Made by a program: the position numbers and the translations under genes. A model generated the notes under the pieces. That model was not told the origin of the DNA. It did no database searches and was given only the letters and a program-made list of their open reading frames with translations. From an uncultured Paludibacter sp. (lineage in GTDB: Bacteria; Bacteroidota; Bacteroidia; Bacteroidales; Paludibacteraceae), in assembly GCA_937927845.1 (NCBI GenBank), contig CALFXE010000208.1, positions 1 to 15,434 on the forward strand: a stretch of 15,434 nucleotides of DNA. The letters are read 5' to 3'. Positions 6,959 to 15,017 of the stretch are shown in pieces. Positions within the stretch are counted from its first letter, which is position 1; the number at the start of each line of letters is the position of its first letter.

Positions 6959-8650
6959 TTAAACTAAAGATTTGATATAGGCACTTTTCCAAATTCCTTT
7001 AGCAACTTTTGCCATTTTTTCTTGTCTAAGAGCAATCACTTTGGGGTCGAACTTTTCATAATCACAATATTCATTACTTAACTTGTAAGTAGATTCTTTG
7101 TATTTTTTTAGTTTATCTCCAAAAGAAAGTTCATTATCTAATTTATTATTAATGTTTGCTTCCAATAGAGCATAATTACCAATTCTATATATATAATCCT
7201 CTTGAATATCATGAGGAAATGTCTCATCCCAAACACTTCCTGGATTTTCAGGTAAAATATGTTCTATGGTTGCTTTAGCATCTTCTGGTTGATAATCATT
7301 TTCAGATATTTGATTTTCAATTTTTACAAGAATATATTTCGCGAATTCTTTTTTTCGTTTAGTATTCACTGTTGCAGTAGAAAATGCTTGAACAAAGTTT
7401 TTATCTGATACATAAATAGACTTTAATGCTAAAGATGCATCTTTTGCTGTAGTTATCACTTTATTAGAAACATCATTGGCTACTTTGCTAAAAACTCTTT
7501 CTGCTTCATTAGGGTTTAATCCTGCAAGATTATATCTTAAAGTAATTACCGAAAGTTCATGAAAAAGTGTACTTACCTCATTGCGTTTAAAATTAGTAAT
7601 TGCCGCCATCATCAAAGAATAGCAAGTAGAGACTTTAAGCATTTCTAAGACTTTCAGACCGTCAGCCTCTTCTCTATACCATAAATCATCATATGGATTA
7701 TTAAAGCCAGTATAGTATTGACTTATTTTTTCTAAATCATTTAAAAACGAGAATGCTAATTCAGGTGAATTGATTTCCCTTTTTATTGCTTTAAATAAAG
7801 TAGGTTGTCTTTCTATTTTATATTTACTATTCCAATAATGACGAATAAAAGTAGTAAGATCATTTGCCTTAATAATGTCATTAATATTTTGCCATCTCCT
7901 TTCTGCTTCATCTAAGTCTATTTGACTTAGTTTACTAGTCAGTTTAAATAAGTAATTTTTTAGTAAATCAGCTGTTGATAATTTCACTCCTCTGGCATTT
8001 AAGGTTTCAAATACCTTATAAGCATCTAAATCATTATCTACAATAATTTGTGTAAACAAAATGCCATTACCGACAGTCTTCTCAAGAAAATCGGCTAAAT
8101 CTGCTCCAGATTTATTTTCTTCAAATTTTTCATTTAATCTCTCAAAGTAATAATTGAAAGCTTTCTGCATCAATTGTTGCGTTTTCTTTAATTTAGATAA
8201 AGCACTTGGCACTCTATATTTCAAAAGCCAGCTTTTGTAATAATCATCATTGTTCCTATTCAATATTAATTTTGGACTGATTGAAAGTTTAGATGTAGAA
8301 AAATTTCCTAAATATCTTTCTGTTATTTTGTCTATTCGGATTTTATTATCGTCAGTATCAACCCCTTCTTTTGCCCATTTATCAAAAAGAGCTGTTACAG
8401 CCAAAGCCAGGATAGATAGTGTTGTAATACGTTGCTGTCCATCAATGACCCAATAACTTTCTTCATTGTCTTCTGTTTTTTGCAAAACAATATAGCCTAA
8501 GTAGTGGGTTTTGTCATTAGGAATCTCTTCGATATCAAACCATAAATCCTCCCAATCATCTAAATTCCAAGAATAGTCTCGTTGATACAAAGGAACTTTG
8601 TATGACTTTCCATTACCTAATACTGTATTTAATGAAATAAATTGTGACAT
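6959..8650 (-). CDS. DUF262 / DUF1524 (GmrSD-like) protein
   Basis: The 563-residue protein has the DUF262 hallmark motifs VPLYQRDYSW (19-28) and DGQQRITTL (70-78). The first lies in a ParB/Srx-like NTPase domain, and DGQQR is its catalytic signature. The C-terminal DUF1524 (HNH-like nuclease) region shows IEHILPENPG (462-471, H464), RIGNYALL (489-496) and a terminal GDKLKKY (510-516). The same two-domain layout occurs in the type IV enzyme GmrSD, which cuts DNA with glucosylated hydroxymethylcytosine, and in the BREX-linked BrxU and Ssp-linked SspE. The key motifs are intact, so it could be an active nuclease adding a second restriction activity against modified phage DNA. It starts 10 bases after hsdM on the same strand, so it is probably cotranscribed. 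Its dependence on HsdM/HsdS is unknown. Confidence 0.87.
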   Translation of the reverse strand: MSQFISLNTVLGNGKSYKVPLYQRDYSWNLDDWEDLWFDIEEIPNDKTHYLGYIVLQKTEDNEESYWVIDGQQRITTLSILALAVTALFDKWAKEGVDTDDNKIRIDKITERYLGNFSTSKLSISPKLILNRNNDDYYKSWLLKYRVPSALSKLKKTQQLMQKAFNYYFERLNEKFEENKSGADLADFLEKTVGNGILFTQIIVDNDLDAYKVFETLNARGVKLSTADLLKNYLFKLTSKLSQIDLDEAERRWQNINDIIKANDLTTFIRHYWNSKYKIERQPTLFKAIKREINSPELAFSFLNDLEKISQYYTGFNNPYDDLWYREEADGLKVLEMLKVSTCYSLMMAAITNFKRNEVSTLFHELSVITLRYNLAGLNPNEAERVFSKVANDVSNKVITTAKDASLALKSIYVSDKNFVQAFSTATVNTKRKKEFAKYILVKIENQISENDYQPEDAKATIEHILPENPGSVWDETFPHDIQEDYIYRIGNYALLEANINNKLDNELSFGDKLKKYKESTYKLSNEYCDYEKFDPKVIALRQEKMAKVAKGIWKSAYIKSLV

Positions 8651-8660
8651 AATTATTTAT

Positions 8661-10211
8661 TTAAATGGTAAAACCTATCTTCTGTAAATTCTCTTTGATC
8701 GCCTCATCCAATCCTTTCGCTTTCTCCATTTGTTCTGAAAGAGCTGATATTAATTCTTTCATCTTTTCTTCAAATGGCACTCCATCATCTTCATCTTCTT
8801 TAAAGTCAATATATCTTCCTGGTGTAAGAATGTAATTATTCTTGCGTATGTCTTGAATATTGGCTGATTTGCAAAGTCCAGGAATGTCTTGATATCCAGT
8901 GGTGGAGACTGATGAAGCCCGCCAAGCGTGATATATATCTGCGATTTGTGCGATATCTTCGTCTGTCAATTCACGTTGTCTGCGACTTATCATTGAACCT
9001 AATTCACGTGCATCAATAAATAGTATTTCGTGTTTTCTGTTTCGTTGTCCCTTGCTGGGCGAGCACGAGGCATCGCCCTTACTACGAGCTAAAAACCATA
9101 GACAAGCAGGGATTTGTGTGTTGTAAAACAATTGCGAAGGTAGAGCAACCATACAATCGACTAAATCCGCTTCTACCATTGCTTTTCTAATTTCTCCCTC
9201 AGTAGCAATTTCTGAACTCATACTACCGTTTGCTAATACAATTCCTGCTGTTCCGTATGGAGCTAACTTGCTAATAAAATGTTGTAACCAAGCGTAGTTT
9301 GCATTTCCTGATGGTGGCAAACCATATTTCCACTTGTGGGTTTCTGCATTATTGATATTGTAGTCACTAACGTTGAAAGGTGGATTCGCAAGGATATAAT
9401 CTACTTTTAGCTCTGGAAATTTATCACCCATCAATGTATCGCCCAACTCAATTTTAGCATCAATACCACGAATTGCCAAGTTCATCTTTGCTAACTTATA
9501 CGTTGTTGGATTGCTTTCTTGTCCAAAAATTGAAATTTTACCTTTGCGATGTTCATGAAGCTCGATAAATTTCTCACTTTGTACAAACATTCCACCACTA
9601 CCGCAACAACCGTCATACACGCGTTTTTCAGCTTGTGGTTCTAACATTTCAACCAATAACTTTACTATACTTTGAGGAGTGTAAAATTGACCACCTTTTT
9701 TACCTTCAGCATCAGCAAATTGTCCAAGAAAATACTCGAAAACAAAACCTAAAATATCTTTTCCTTTACTATTTCCATTACTGCTTAGAGTGATAGATCC
9801 AATCAAATCTATCAACTCACCTAAACGCTGTTTATCTAAAGCTGGACGAGCATAGTCCTTTGGTAGGACACCTTTTAAGGATGCATTATCTCTTTCAATG
9901 GCATCCATAGCTTCATCTATATCTTTTCCGATTGTCGGAAGTTTAGCTCTACCTTGTAACCATTTCCAACGTGCTTGCGGTGGTACATAAAAAACTCTTT
10001 CAGCGGTATATTCGTCTTTGTCTTCTGGATCAGCACCGGTTTCGTGCTTAGTGTTCTCTAAATGATTATATAACTCATCAAATGCATCTGAAATATATTT
10101 CAAAAAAATCAAACCCAATACGACATGCTTATATTCAGCTGCATCCATATTGTTACGTAGCTTGTCGGCTGCTGCCCATAGTGTTTTTTCTAATTCTAAA
10201 TTTTCACTCAT
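8661..10211 (-). CDS. hsdM: Type I restriction-modification DNA methyltransferase subunit (HsdM)
   Basis: HsdM methylates adenine (N6) in the site chosen by HsdS, using S-adenosylmethionine. The 516 residues show an N-terminal HsdM_N helical domain (about 1-140), GGQFYTPQSIVKLLVEML (173-190), SAM-binding motif I DGCCGSGG (200-207), GQESNPTTYKLAKMNL (230-245) and catalytic motif IV NPPF (276-279). It matches EcoR124I HsdM in length, supporting an EcoR124I-like system. It is the first gene of the operon. A short GC-rich hairpin-capable stretch (9057-9078, coding for about residues 378-385) sits in a loop just before EILFIDAR and looks like a small in-frame insertion. No clear promoter was seen upstream, but a perfect inverted repeat lies 35-80 bases before the ATG. 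Confidence 0.97.
   Translation of the reverse strand: MSENLELEKTLWAAADKLRNNMDAAEYKHVVLGLIFLKYISDAFDELYNHLENTKHETGADPEDKDEYTAERVFYVPPQARWKWLQGRAKLPTIGKDIDEAMDAIERDNASLKGVLPKDYARPALDKQRLGELIDLIGSITLSSNGNSKGKDILGFVFEYFLGQFADAEGKKGGQFYTPQSIVKLLVEMLEPQAEKRVYDGCCGSGGMFVQSEKFIELHEHRKGKISIFGQESNPTTYKLAKMNLAIRGIDAKIELGDTLMGDKFPELKVDYILANPPFNVSDYNINNAETHKWKYGLPPSGNANYAWLQHFISKLAPYGTAGIVLANGSMSSEIATEGEIRKAMVEADLVDCMVALPSQLFYNTQIPACLWFLARSKGDASCSPSKGQRNRKHEILFIDARELGSMISRRQRELTDEDIAQIADIYHAWRASSVSTTGYQDIPGLCKSANIQDIRKNNYILTPGRYIDFKEDEDDGVPFEEKMKELISALSEQMEKAKGLDEAIKENLQKIGFTI
9057..9078 (-). repeat. GC-rich inverted repeat inside hsdM
   Basis: On the minus strand GGGCGA is followed by 10 bases and then TCGCCC, giving perfect 6-bp arms in otherwise AT-rich DNA. 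It encodes KGDASCSP (residues 378-385) in a loop where HsdM proteins normally have a few basic residues. It is unlike the surrounding codon use and could be a small mobile repeat kept in frame. Confidence 0.35.
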
Positions 10212-10246
10212 TTATTGTGAAAGTTTTTAATTAATGGGTTAAATAC

Positions 10247-10292
10247 AATCTATTTATCATAGTGAATAGACTAGTATTATGATAAATAGATT
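10247..10292. promoter_or_regulatory. Perfect 15-bp inverted repeat upstream of hsdM
   Basis: AATCTATTTATCATA (10247-10261) is repeated exactly in inverted orientation as TATGATAAATAGATT (10278-10292), with a 16-base spacer. It lies between the DUF5652 gene and hsdM, with its near edge 35 bases before the hsdM ATG at 10211. The arms are AT-rich and no T-tract follows, so a classical terminator is unlikely. It is well placed to be an operator for the R-M operon or an RNA hairpin in the leader. No regulator gene that would obviously bind it is present in the window. Confidence 0.55.
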
Positions 10293-10324
10293 TGCTAATT
10301 TGTTTCAAATATTAATTCAAAAGG

Positions 10325-10540
10325 CTATTCTTTCTTACAACATTTATCTTTCAATAAATAAATAATAGGCAATATCCCAACAGTATTAAAAATTGCTATA
10401 CAAATAAACCAAGCCAATTGATCTTTCTTGGCAGCTTTCCACATTGCGATGAATTTCCACACTAATTCCCATACAACCAATATGATAACTAAAGCCATCA
10501 GTAAAGGCGATTCTAAACAAGTTTGATTACAAGCTTCCAT
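10325..10540 (-). CDS. Small two-helix membrane protein (DUF5652-like)
   Basis: The 71-residue protein has two predicted membrane helices, about 13-34 (LLMALVIILVVWELVWKFIAM) and about 42-63 (LAWFICIAIFNTVGILPIIYLL). They are joined by a basic loop WKAAKKDQ, and the protein ends in a Cys-Lys tail. The pattern W-x-LVWK-x-IAxWKAA-x(n)-WF-x(n)-NT-x-GILPIIY fits my memory of DUF5652, a family of unknown function. The product should sit in the cytoplasmic membrane. AAAGAG just before the ATG could act as a ribosome binding site. It is transcribed in the same direction as hsdM, 113 bases upstream with the inverted repeat between, and is divergent from mnmG. Whether it belongs to the R-M operon is not clear. 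Confidence 0.75.
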   Translation of the reverse strand: MEACNQTCLESPLLMALVIILVVWELVWKFIAMWKAAKKDQLAWFICIAIFNTVGILPIIYLLKDKCCKKE

Positions 10541-10738
10541 CTCTTTAAATTTAAATGATTAATAAATAACTGATATATAACTATTTAAACAATATTAATA
10601 TATTATTTGTTCATAAATTGATAATCAAAATAGAGATTTCAAAAGTACAAATAAAATTTCTAATTAAAAATTTTCATTAAATGTATAGAAAAAAGCTAAT
10701 TGCATTGTGTATCATGCTAATTAAATTAAATGTCATCA
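10541..10738. other. AT-rich divergent intergenic region
   Basis: About 200 bases of very AT-rich DNA separate the minus-strand DUF5652 gene from mnmG on the plus strand. It must hold the DUF5652 promoter. I found only a weak candidate there, TAATATTG on the minus strand, which deviates by one base from TAnnTTTG and has no properly spaced TTTG. I see no RNA gene or strong hairpin. Confidence 0.4.
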
Positions 10739-10754
10739 TATTTTTGTAATTTTG
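10739..10754 (+). promoter_or_regulatory. Candidate -7 elements of the mnmG promoter
   Basis: Two adjacent exact matches to the Bacteroidetes -7 consensus TAnnTTTG occur: TATTTTTG (10739-10746) and TAATTTTG (10747-10754). The expected TTTG about 20 bases upstream is absent; the DNA there is A/T only. The position fits an mnmG start at 10781 and argues against an upstream start at 10730, which would lie before the promoter. Confidence 0.45.
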
Positions 10755-10780
10755 CAGGTTCAATAGCAAGAGAAAGATTT

Positions 10781-12655
10781 ATGGATTTTAAATACGATAT
10801 AATAGTTATTGGTGCCGGACATGCCGGTAATGAAGCTGCCTGTGCTGCTGCAAATATGGGTTCAAAAACTCTTCTTATCACGATGGATATGAATAAAATC
10901 GGACAGATGAGTTGCAATCCTGCTATTGGTGGCATAGCTAAAGGGCAGATTGTCAGGGAAATAGATGCGCTCGGGGGACAAATGGGAATTGTAACTGATA
11001 AAAGTGCAATTCAGTTTCGCATGCTTAACCGCTCAAAAGGTCCTGCCATGTGGAGTCCCCGTTCGCAAAGCGACAGAAATGCATATATTCAAGAGTGGAT
11101 AAAGGTAATAAGCAGTACTCCAAACCTATATGTTTGGCAGGATACAGTCAAACAACTTATTTTTGAGAATGGAGAAGTAAAAGGAGTTATAACAAATCTT
11201 GGAATTCATATGTATGCCAAGGCTGTGATTTTAACAGCCGGTACATTCTTGAGTGGATTAATTCATATAGGCAAAAATCAATTTACAGGTGGCAGAATTT
11301 CAGAACCTTCTTCATTCGGAATTACCGAACAACTAATCTCAATTGGTTTCACCACTGATAGAATGAAAACAGGTACTCCATGTAGAATAGATGCAAGAAC
11401 AATTGATTTTAGTAAAACTACAGAACAGCCGGGTGATAATGATTTTCATAAGTTTTCATTCCTTGAAAACGTAAAAAGGGAACTAAAACAGATGAGTTGT
11501 TGGATTACCTATACAAATGAAAAAACTCATGATGTTTTACGAGAAGGATTAGAAGATTCTCCTCTTTACAACGGACAAATTGTGAGTATTGGTCCAAGAT
11601 ATTGTCCAAGTATAGAAACAAAAATTGTTACATTTGCTGATAAACTATCGCATCAAATATTCTTAGAACCTGAAGGTGTTGATTCTTGGGAATATTATAT
11701 TAATGGCTTTTCATCATCATTACCTTATGATGTTCAAATTAGAGCGTTGAAAACAGTCCCAGGATTAGAGAATGCTCATATATTCCGTCCGGGATATGCC
11801 ATTGAATATGATTTTTTTGATCCAACTCAGTTAAAACCTACATTAGAAACCAAATTAATTAAAAATTTATTCTTTGCAGGTCAGGTTAACGGTACAACCG
11901 GATATGAAGAAGCAGCAGGACAAGGTTTGGTAGCAGGAATCAACGCACACATAAATTGTTACGGTGGAAGCGAATTTACATTGGGTCGTGATGAAGCATA
12001 TATTGGTGTTTTAATTGACGATTTAATCACTAAGGGTGTTGATGAACCATATAGAATGTTTACTTCACGAGCAGAATATAGAATTTTACTTCGTCAAGAT
12101 GATGCAGATGTTCGCTTAACAAATAAAGGTGAATCTATAGGATTAGCAAAATCAAATAGAATTGAGCAACTAAACTACAAATTAGAAGAACAACAGAAGC
12201 TTCTTAATTTTGTAAAAGATTATTTGGTGAAACCTCAGCAAATCAATGATTTTCTTCAATCTGTAAATTCTGCTGAAATTAAACATGGTACACGCTTACA
12301 TGATTTATTGCTTCGTCCTCAATTTGGAATTTACGAACTTGCATCAGCCGTACCTGCACTTCAAGAAAAAATCGATTCTATTTCTAAAAGAAAGGAAGAG
12401 ATTATAGAAAGTGCTGAGATTATAATTAAGTATGCCGGTTATATTGAGAGAGAAAAATTGATAGCAGACAAACTTCATCGTTTAGAAAATATTCCATTAA
12501 AAGATAGAGTTGATTATAATACCGTTCAATCTATTTCTACAGAAGCTCGTCAAAAACTGATAAAAATAAATCCTGAAACGATTGGACATGCAAGTAGAAT
12601 TCCTGGAATATCGCCAAATGACATCAATGTTTTATTAGTTTTATTAGGAAGATAA
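10781..12655 (+). CDS. mnmG: tRNA uridine-5-carboxymethylaminomethyl modification enzyme MnmG (GidA)
   Basis: MnmG with MnmE installs the carboxymethylaminomethyl group (or relatives) at C5 of wobble uridine 34 in certain tRNAs, using FAD, NADH, folate and GTP. The 624-residue protein opens with the Rossmann FAD motif IGAGHAG (10-16). It contains both conserved cysteines, C45 in SCNPAIGG and C275 in GPRYCPSIETK, the second GidA signature from AGQVNGTTGYEEAAGQG (366-382), and the C-terminal MnmE/tRNA-binding region ending RIPGISPNDINVLLVLL. The start at 10781 gives the usual MDFKYDIIVIGAGHAG N-terminus; the frame is open to an ATG at 10730, but that 17-residue extension overlaps the promoter and is not typical. 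The cytoplasmic enzyme normally forms a dimer. MnmE is not in the window. A parS site follows the stop. Confidence 0.97.
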   Translation: MDFKYDIIVIGAGHAGNEAACAAANMGSKTLLITMDMNKIGQMSCNPAIGGIAKGQIVREIDALGGQMGIVTDKSAIQFRMLNRSKGPAMWSPRSQSDRNAYIQEWIKVISSTPNLYVWQDTVKQLIFENGEVKGVITNLGIHMYAKAVILTAGTFLSGLIHIGKNQFTGGRISEPSSFGITEQLISIGFTTDRMKTGTPCRIDARTIDFSKTTEQPGDNDFHKFSFLENVKRELKQMSCWITYTNEKTHDVLREGLEDSPLYNGQIVSIGPRYCPSIETKIVTFADKLSHQIFLEPEGVDSWEYYINGFSSSLPYDVQIRALKTVPGLENAHIFRPGYAIEYDFFDPTQLKPTLETKLIKNLFFAGQVNGTTGYEEAAGQGLVAGINAHINCYGGSEFTLGRDEAYIGVLIDDLITKGVDEPYRMFTSRAEYRILLRQDDADVRLTNKGESIGLAKSNRIEQLNYKLEEQQKLLNFVKDYLVKPQQINDFLQSVNSAEIKHGTRLHDLLLRPQFGIYELASAVPALQEKIDSISKRKEEIIESAEIIIKYAGYIEREKLIADKLHRLENIPLKDRVDYNTVQSISTEARQKLIKINPETIGHASRIPGISPNDINVLLVLLGR

Positions 12656-12661
12656 CCTAAT

Positions 12662-12677
12662 TGTTCCACGTGAAACA
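12662..12677. promoter_or_regulatory. parS: parS-like ParB binding site
   Basis: The 16 bases TGTTCCACGTGAAACA match the bacterial chromosomal parS consensus TGTTNCACGTGAAACA exactly. Two to three more bases on each side extend the palindrome (AAT...ATT, 12659-12680). It sits in the 40-base gap between mnmG and uvrC, 6 bases after the mnmG stop. ParB (Spo0J) loads at such sites and spreads to guide ParA- and SMC-dependent chromosome segregation. parS sites commonly cluster near the replication origin and are often found beside mnmG (gidA). No parA or parB gene is in the window. Confidence 0.85.
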
Positions 12678-12695
12678 ATTGTTTTCATCGAAATT

Positions 12696-14513
12696 ATGAA
12701 TATAAGCAACGAATTATTATCACAAATTAAAACACTACCCGACAAACCGGGGGTGTATCAGTACTTCAACAGCAAAGGTGAAATAATTTATGTTGGTAAA
12801 GCTAAGAATTTAAAGAAAAGGGTTAGCTCGTATTTCAACAAAAACCATGATTCTAATAAAACATATGTACTTGTAAAAAACATTGCAACCCTGAATTATA
12901 TTGTAGTAGATACTGAAGCTGATGCACTACTTCTTGAAAACAATCTCATAAAAGAATATCAGCCGAGATATAATGTAATGCTGAAGGATGACAAAACCTA
13001 CCCAAGCATTAGAATAACCAACGAACCGTTTCCAAGAATTTTTAAAACAAGAACAATTGTAAAAGATGGATCTAAATATTATGGACCATATACTTCTGTT
13101 CATGCTTTAAATACACTATTAGATTTAATACACGAAATACTACCTATACGTACATGTCGATTAGATTTAAGTGATTCTAAAATTCGTGCTAATAACTATA
13201 AACTCTGTTTGCAATACTATATTAAAAGATGTAATGGTCCGTGCGAAGGTTTAGAAACAGAAGAAGAATATAGAAAACATATAGATGCCGCCGAAAAAAT
13301 CATAAAAGGAAATGCGAATGAAATAAGTAAAATGCTATTAGAAGAAATTAAAAGATTAGCAGATGAATATAAGTTTGAAGAAGCAAATTTAGTAAAAATG
13401 AAATATGAATTGCTCGAATCTTTTAAATCAAAATCTATTATAGCAAATTCAGTTGTCGATGAAACCGATATATTTTCATATGATGAAGATGAAAAATCTT
13501 CTTATGTTAATTTCCTTCAAGTTTCTAATGGTTCAATTATTAAGGGCTATACAATAGAATATAAAAAACGTACTGAAGAAAGAAAAGAAGACATTCTTTC
13601 TATGGCAATAATTGATTTACGTACAAAATTTGGCAGTAATTCAAAAGAAATAATCGTGCCTTTTGACATAGAATTTCCAATAGAAGGGGTAAAAACAACC
13701 ATACCAAAAATTGGAGACAAGAAAAAACTACTCGATTTATCCGTTCAAAATGTAAAACAATTTAAGTTAGATAAATTAAAACAAAGTGAAAAGTTAAATC
13801 CGGAACAGAAAAGTATCGCATTACTAAAGGCAATACAGGAGAAATTGAAATTAGATAAAATACCCATGACTATTGAATGTTTCGACAATTCAAATATTTC
13901 AGGTTCGAATGCAGTAGCAGCATGTGTCGTCTTTGTAAAAGGTAAACCTTCAAAGAAGGATTATCGAAAATATAATATTAAAACAGTAGACGGACCGGAT
14001 GATTATGCGTCTATGAGAGAAATAGTTTACCGAAGATATTCTCGTATGCTAAAAGAAGAAACTCACCTACCCGACCTAATATTAGTTGACGGAGGAATAG
14101 GACATATGGAATCTGTAAGACAAGTGATTGAAGATGAGCTAAATATACAAATACCAATAGCCGGATTAAGCAAGAATGATAAACATAGAACCAATGAATT
14201 ATTGTTCGGATTTCCTCCGAAAGTAATTGGAATGAAGGTTAATGACCAGCTATTCAAACTATTAGCAAATATTCAAGAAGAAGTTCATAGATTTGCAATA
14301 ACATTTCATAGAGATAAGAGAAGTAAAACACAAACAACATCGGAACTTGATAAAATTAATGGTATTGGAGAAAAAACGAAATTTGAACTGATAAATCATT
14401 TTAAAAGTATAAAACGTATCCGGATGGCTCAACTTTCAGAAATTGAAAAAATTATTGGAAAACACAGAGCATCAATCGTTTACACACATTTCAATAAGGA
14501 GTTGAAGCTTTGA
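12696..14513 (+). CDS. uvrC: UvrABC excinuclease subunit C
   Basis: UvrC makes both incisions around a DNA lesion in nucleotide excision repair after UvrA/UvrB have located it. The 605-residue protein has all expected parts. The GIY-YIG nuclease (about 15-95) has GVY at 19-21, YVG at 32-34 and the catalytic Glu in LLLENNLI at E81. Four cysteines (C154, C171, C179, C183) match the reported iron-sulfur cluster positions. A UVR (UvrB-binding) motif lies around 205-240. The RNase-H-like second nuclease shows IECFDNSNISG with D397, LVDGG with D465 and VHRFA with H532. A C-terminal helix-hairpin-helix pair (LDKINGIGEKTKFEL and the following helix, about 551-595) completes it. The start ATG follows the parS palindrome by 18 bases. 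It probably shares transcription with mnmG or uses a promoter in the short gap, which I could not identify. Confidence 0.97.
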   Translation: MNISNELLSQIKTLPDKPGVYQYFNSKGEIIYVGKAKNLKKRVSSYFNKNHDSNKTYVLVKNIATLNYIVVDTEADALLLENNLIKEYQPRYNVMLKDDKTYPSIRITNEPFPRIFKTRTIVKDGSKYYGPYTSVHALNTLLDLIHEILPIRTCRLDLSDSKIRANNYKLCLQYYIKRCNGPCEGLETEEEYRKHIDAAEKIIKGNANEISKMLLEEIKRLADEYKFEEANLVKMKYELLESFKSKSIIANSVVDETDIFSYDEDEKSSYVNFLQVSNGSIIKGYTIEYKKRTEERKEDILSMAIIDLRTKFGSNSKEIIVPFDIEFPIEGVKTTIPKIGDKKKLLDLSVQNVKQFKLDKLKQSEKLNPEQKSIALLKAIQEKLKLDKIPMTIECFDNSNISGSNAVAACVVFVKGKPSKKDYRKYNIKTVDGPDDYASMREIVYRRYSRMLKEETHLPDLILVDGGIGHMESVRQVIEDELNIQIPIAGLSKNDKHRTNELLFGFPPKVIGMKVNDQLFKLLANIQEEVHRFAITFHRDKRSKTQTTSELDKINGIGEKTKFELINHFKSIKRIRMAQLSEIEKIIGKHRASIVYTHFNKELKL

Positions 14514-14577
14514 GAATAGAATATTTAATTTGATTTGATAATATATCGGTAAATAATTTAAACAAATAGCCATATTG

Positions 14578-15000
14578 ATGAAAAAAATTTACATTGAAAA
14601 TATAAACTCTATTAACGAAACAGCAAAACAGTTTGTTGAGATAATAAAATCTTTAGATGGTAAAGTATTTTGCTTCAACGGAAAAATGGGTGCCGGCAAA
14701 ACTACATTCATAAAAGCCATATGCAATATTATGGGCGTAATCGATAATGTTAACTCTCCCACCTTTTCAATTATAAATGAATATGCAACCGTTAATGATG
14801 AAATAATTTATCATTTCGATTGTTATCGCATAAACAAAATTCAAGAAGCACTTGATTTAGGCGCAGAAGAATATTTGTATTCCGGAAATTATTGTTTTAT
14901 CGAATGGGCTGAAAATATCGCTCCTCTCCTACCCAATTCATATATAAACATAAACATAATTGAACAAGAAAACGGTTCAAGAATAATTGAAATAATTTAA
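14578..15000 (+). CDS. tsaE: tRNA threonylcarbamoyladenosine biosynthesis ATPase TsaE
   Basis: TsaE is the small ATPase that works with TsaB and TsaD to transfer threonylcarbamoyl to A37 of ANN-decoding tRNAs (t6A). The 140 residues match the family's usual length. They contain a Walker A motif GKMGAGKT (35-42), the switch-like NSPTF (59-63), D81 in HFDCYR, and the family motif FIEWAE (107-112). The ATG at 14578 was chosen over an in-frame TTG one codon upstream because ATG gives the usual MKK-start. It lies 64 bases after uvrC on the same strand. A weak promoter-like pair (TTTG at 14529-14532 and TAATTT at 14554-14559, 21 bases apart) could give it its own transcript, but the -7 match is incomplete. 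Confidence 0.95.
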   Translation: MKKIYIENINSINETAKQFVEIIKSLDGKVFCFNGKMGAGKTTFIKAICNIMGVIDNVNSPTFSIINEYATVNDEIIYHFDCYRINKIQEALDLGAEEYLYSGNYCFIEWAENIAPLLPNSYININIIEQENGSRIIEII

Positions 15001-15017
15001 AATAGATATTTAATTAT

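Noticed and set aside
10247..10292. Intrinsic terminator for the DUF5652 gene
   Set aside because: The inverted repeat arms are AT-rich, the loop is 16 bases and no T-tract follows on the minus strand; an operator or leader hairpin fits better.
10730..10780. Seventeen-residue N-terminal extension of MnmG from an upstream ATG
   Set aside because: MnmG proteins normally begin a few residues before the FAD motif, as with the ATG at 10781; the extension overlaps two -7 promoter matches (TATTTTTG and TAATTTTG).
12659..12680. Terminator hairpin between mnmG and uvrC
   Set aside because: The palindrome is contiguous with no loop and has no T-tract; the exact parS sequence explains it better.
14575..14577. 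TTG as start codon of tsaE
   Set aside because: An ATG follows immediately and gives the usual N-terminus; no ribosome-binding signal favours TTG.
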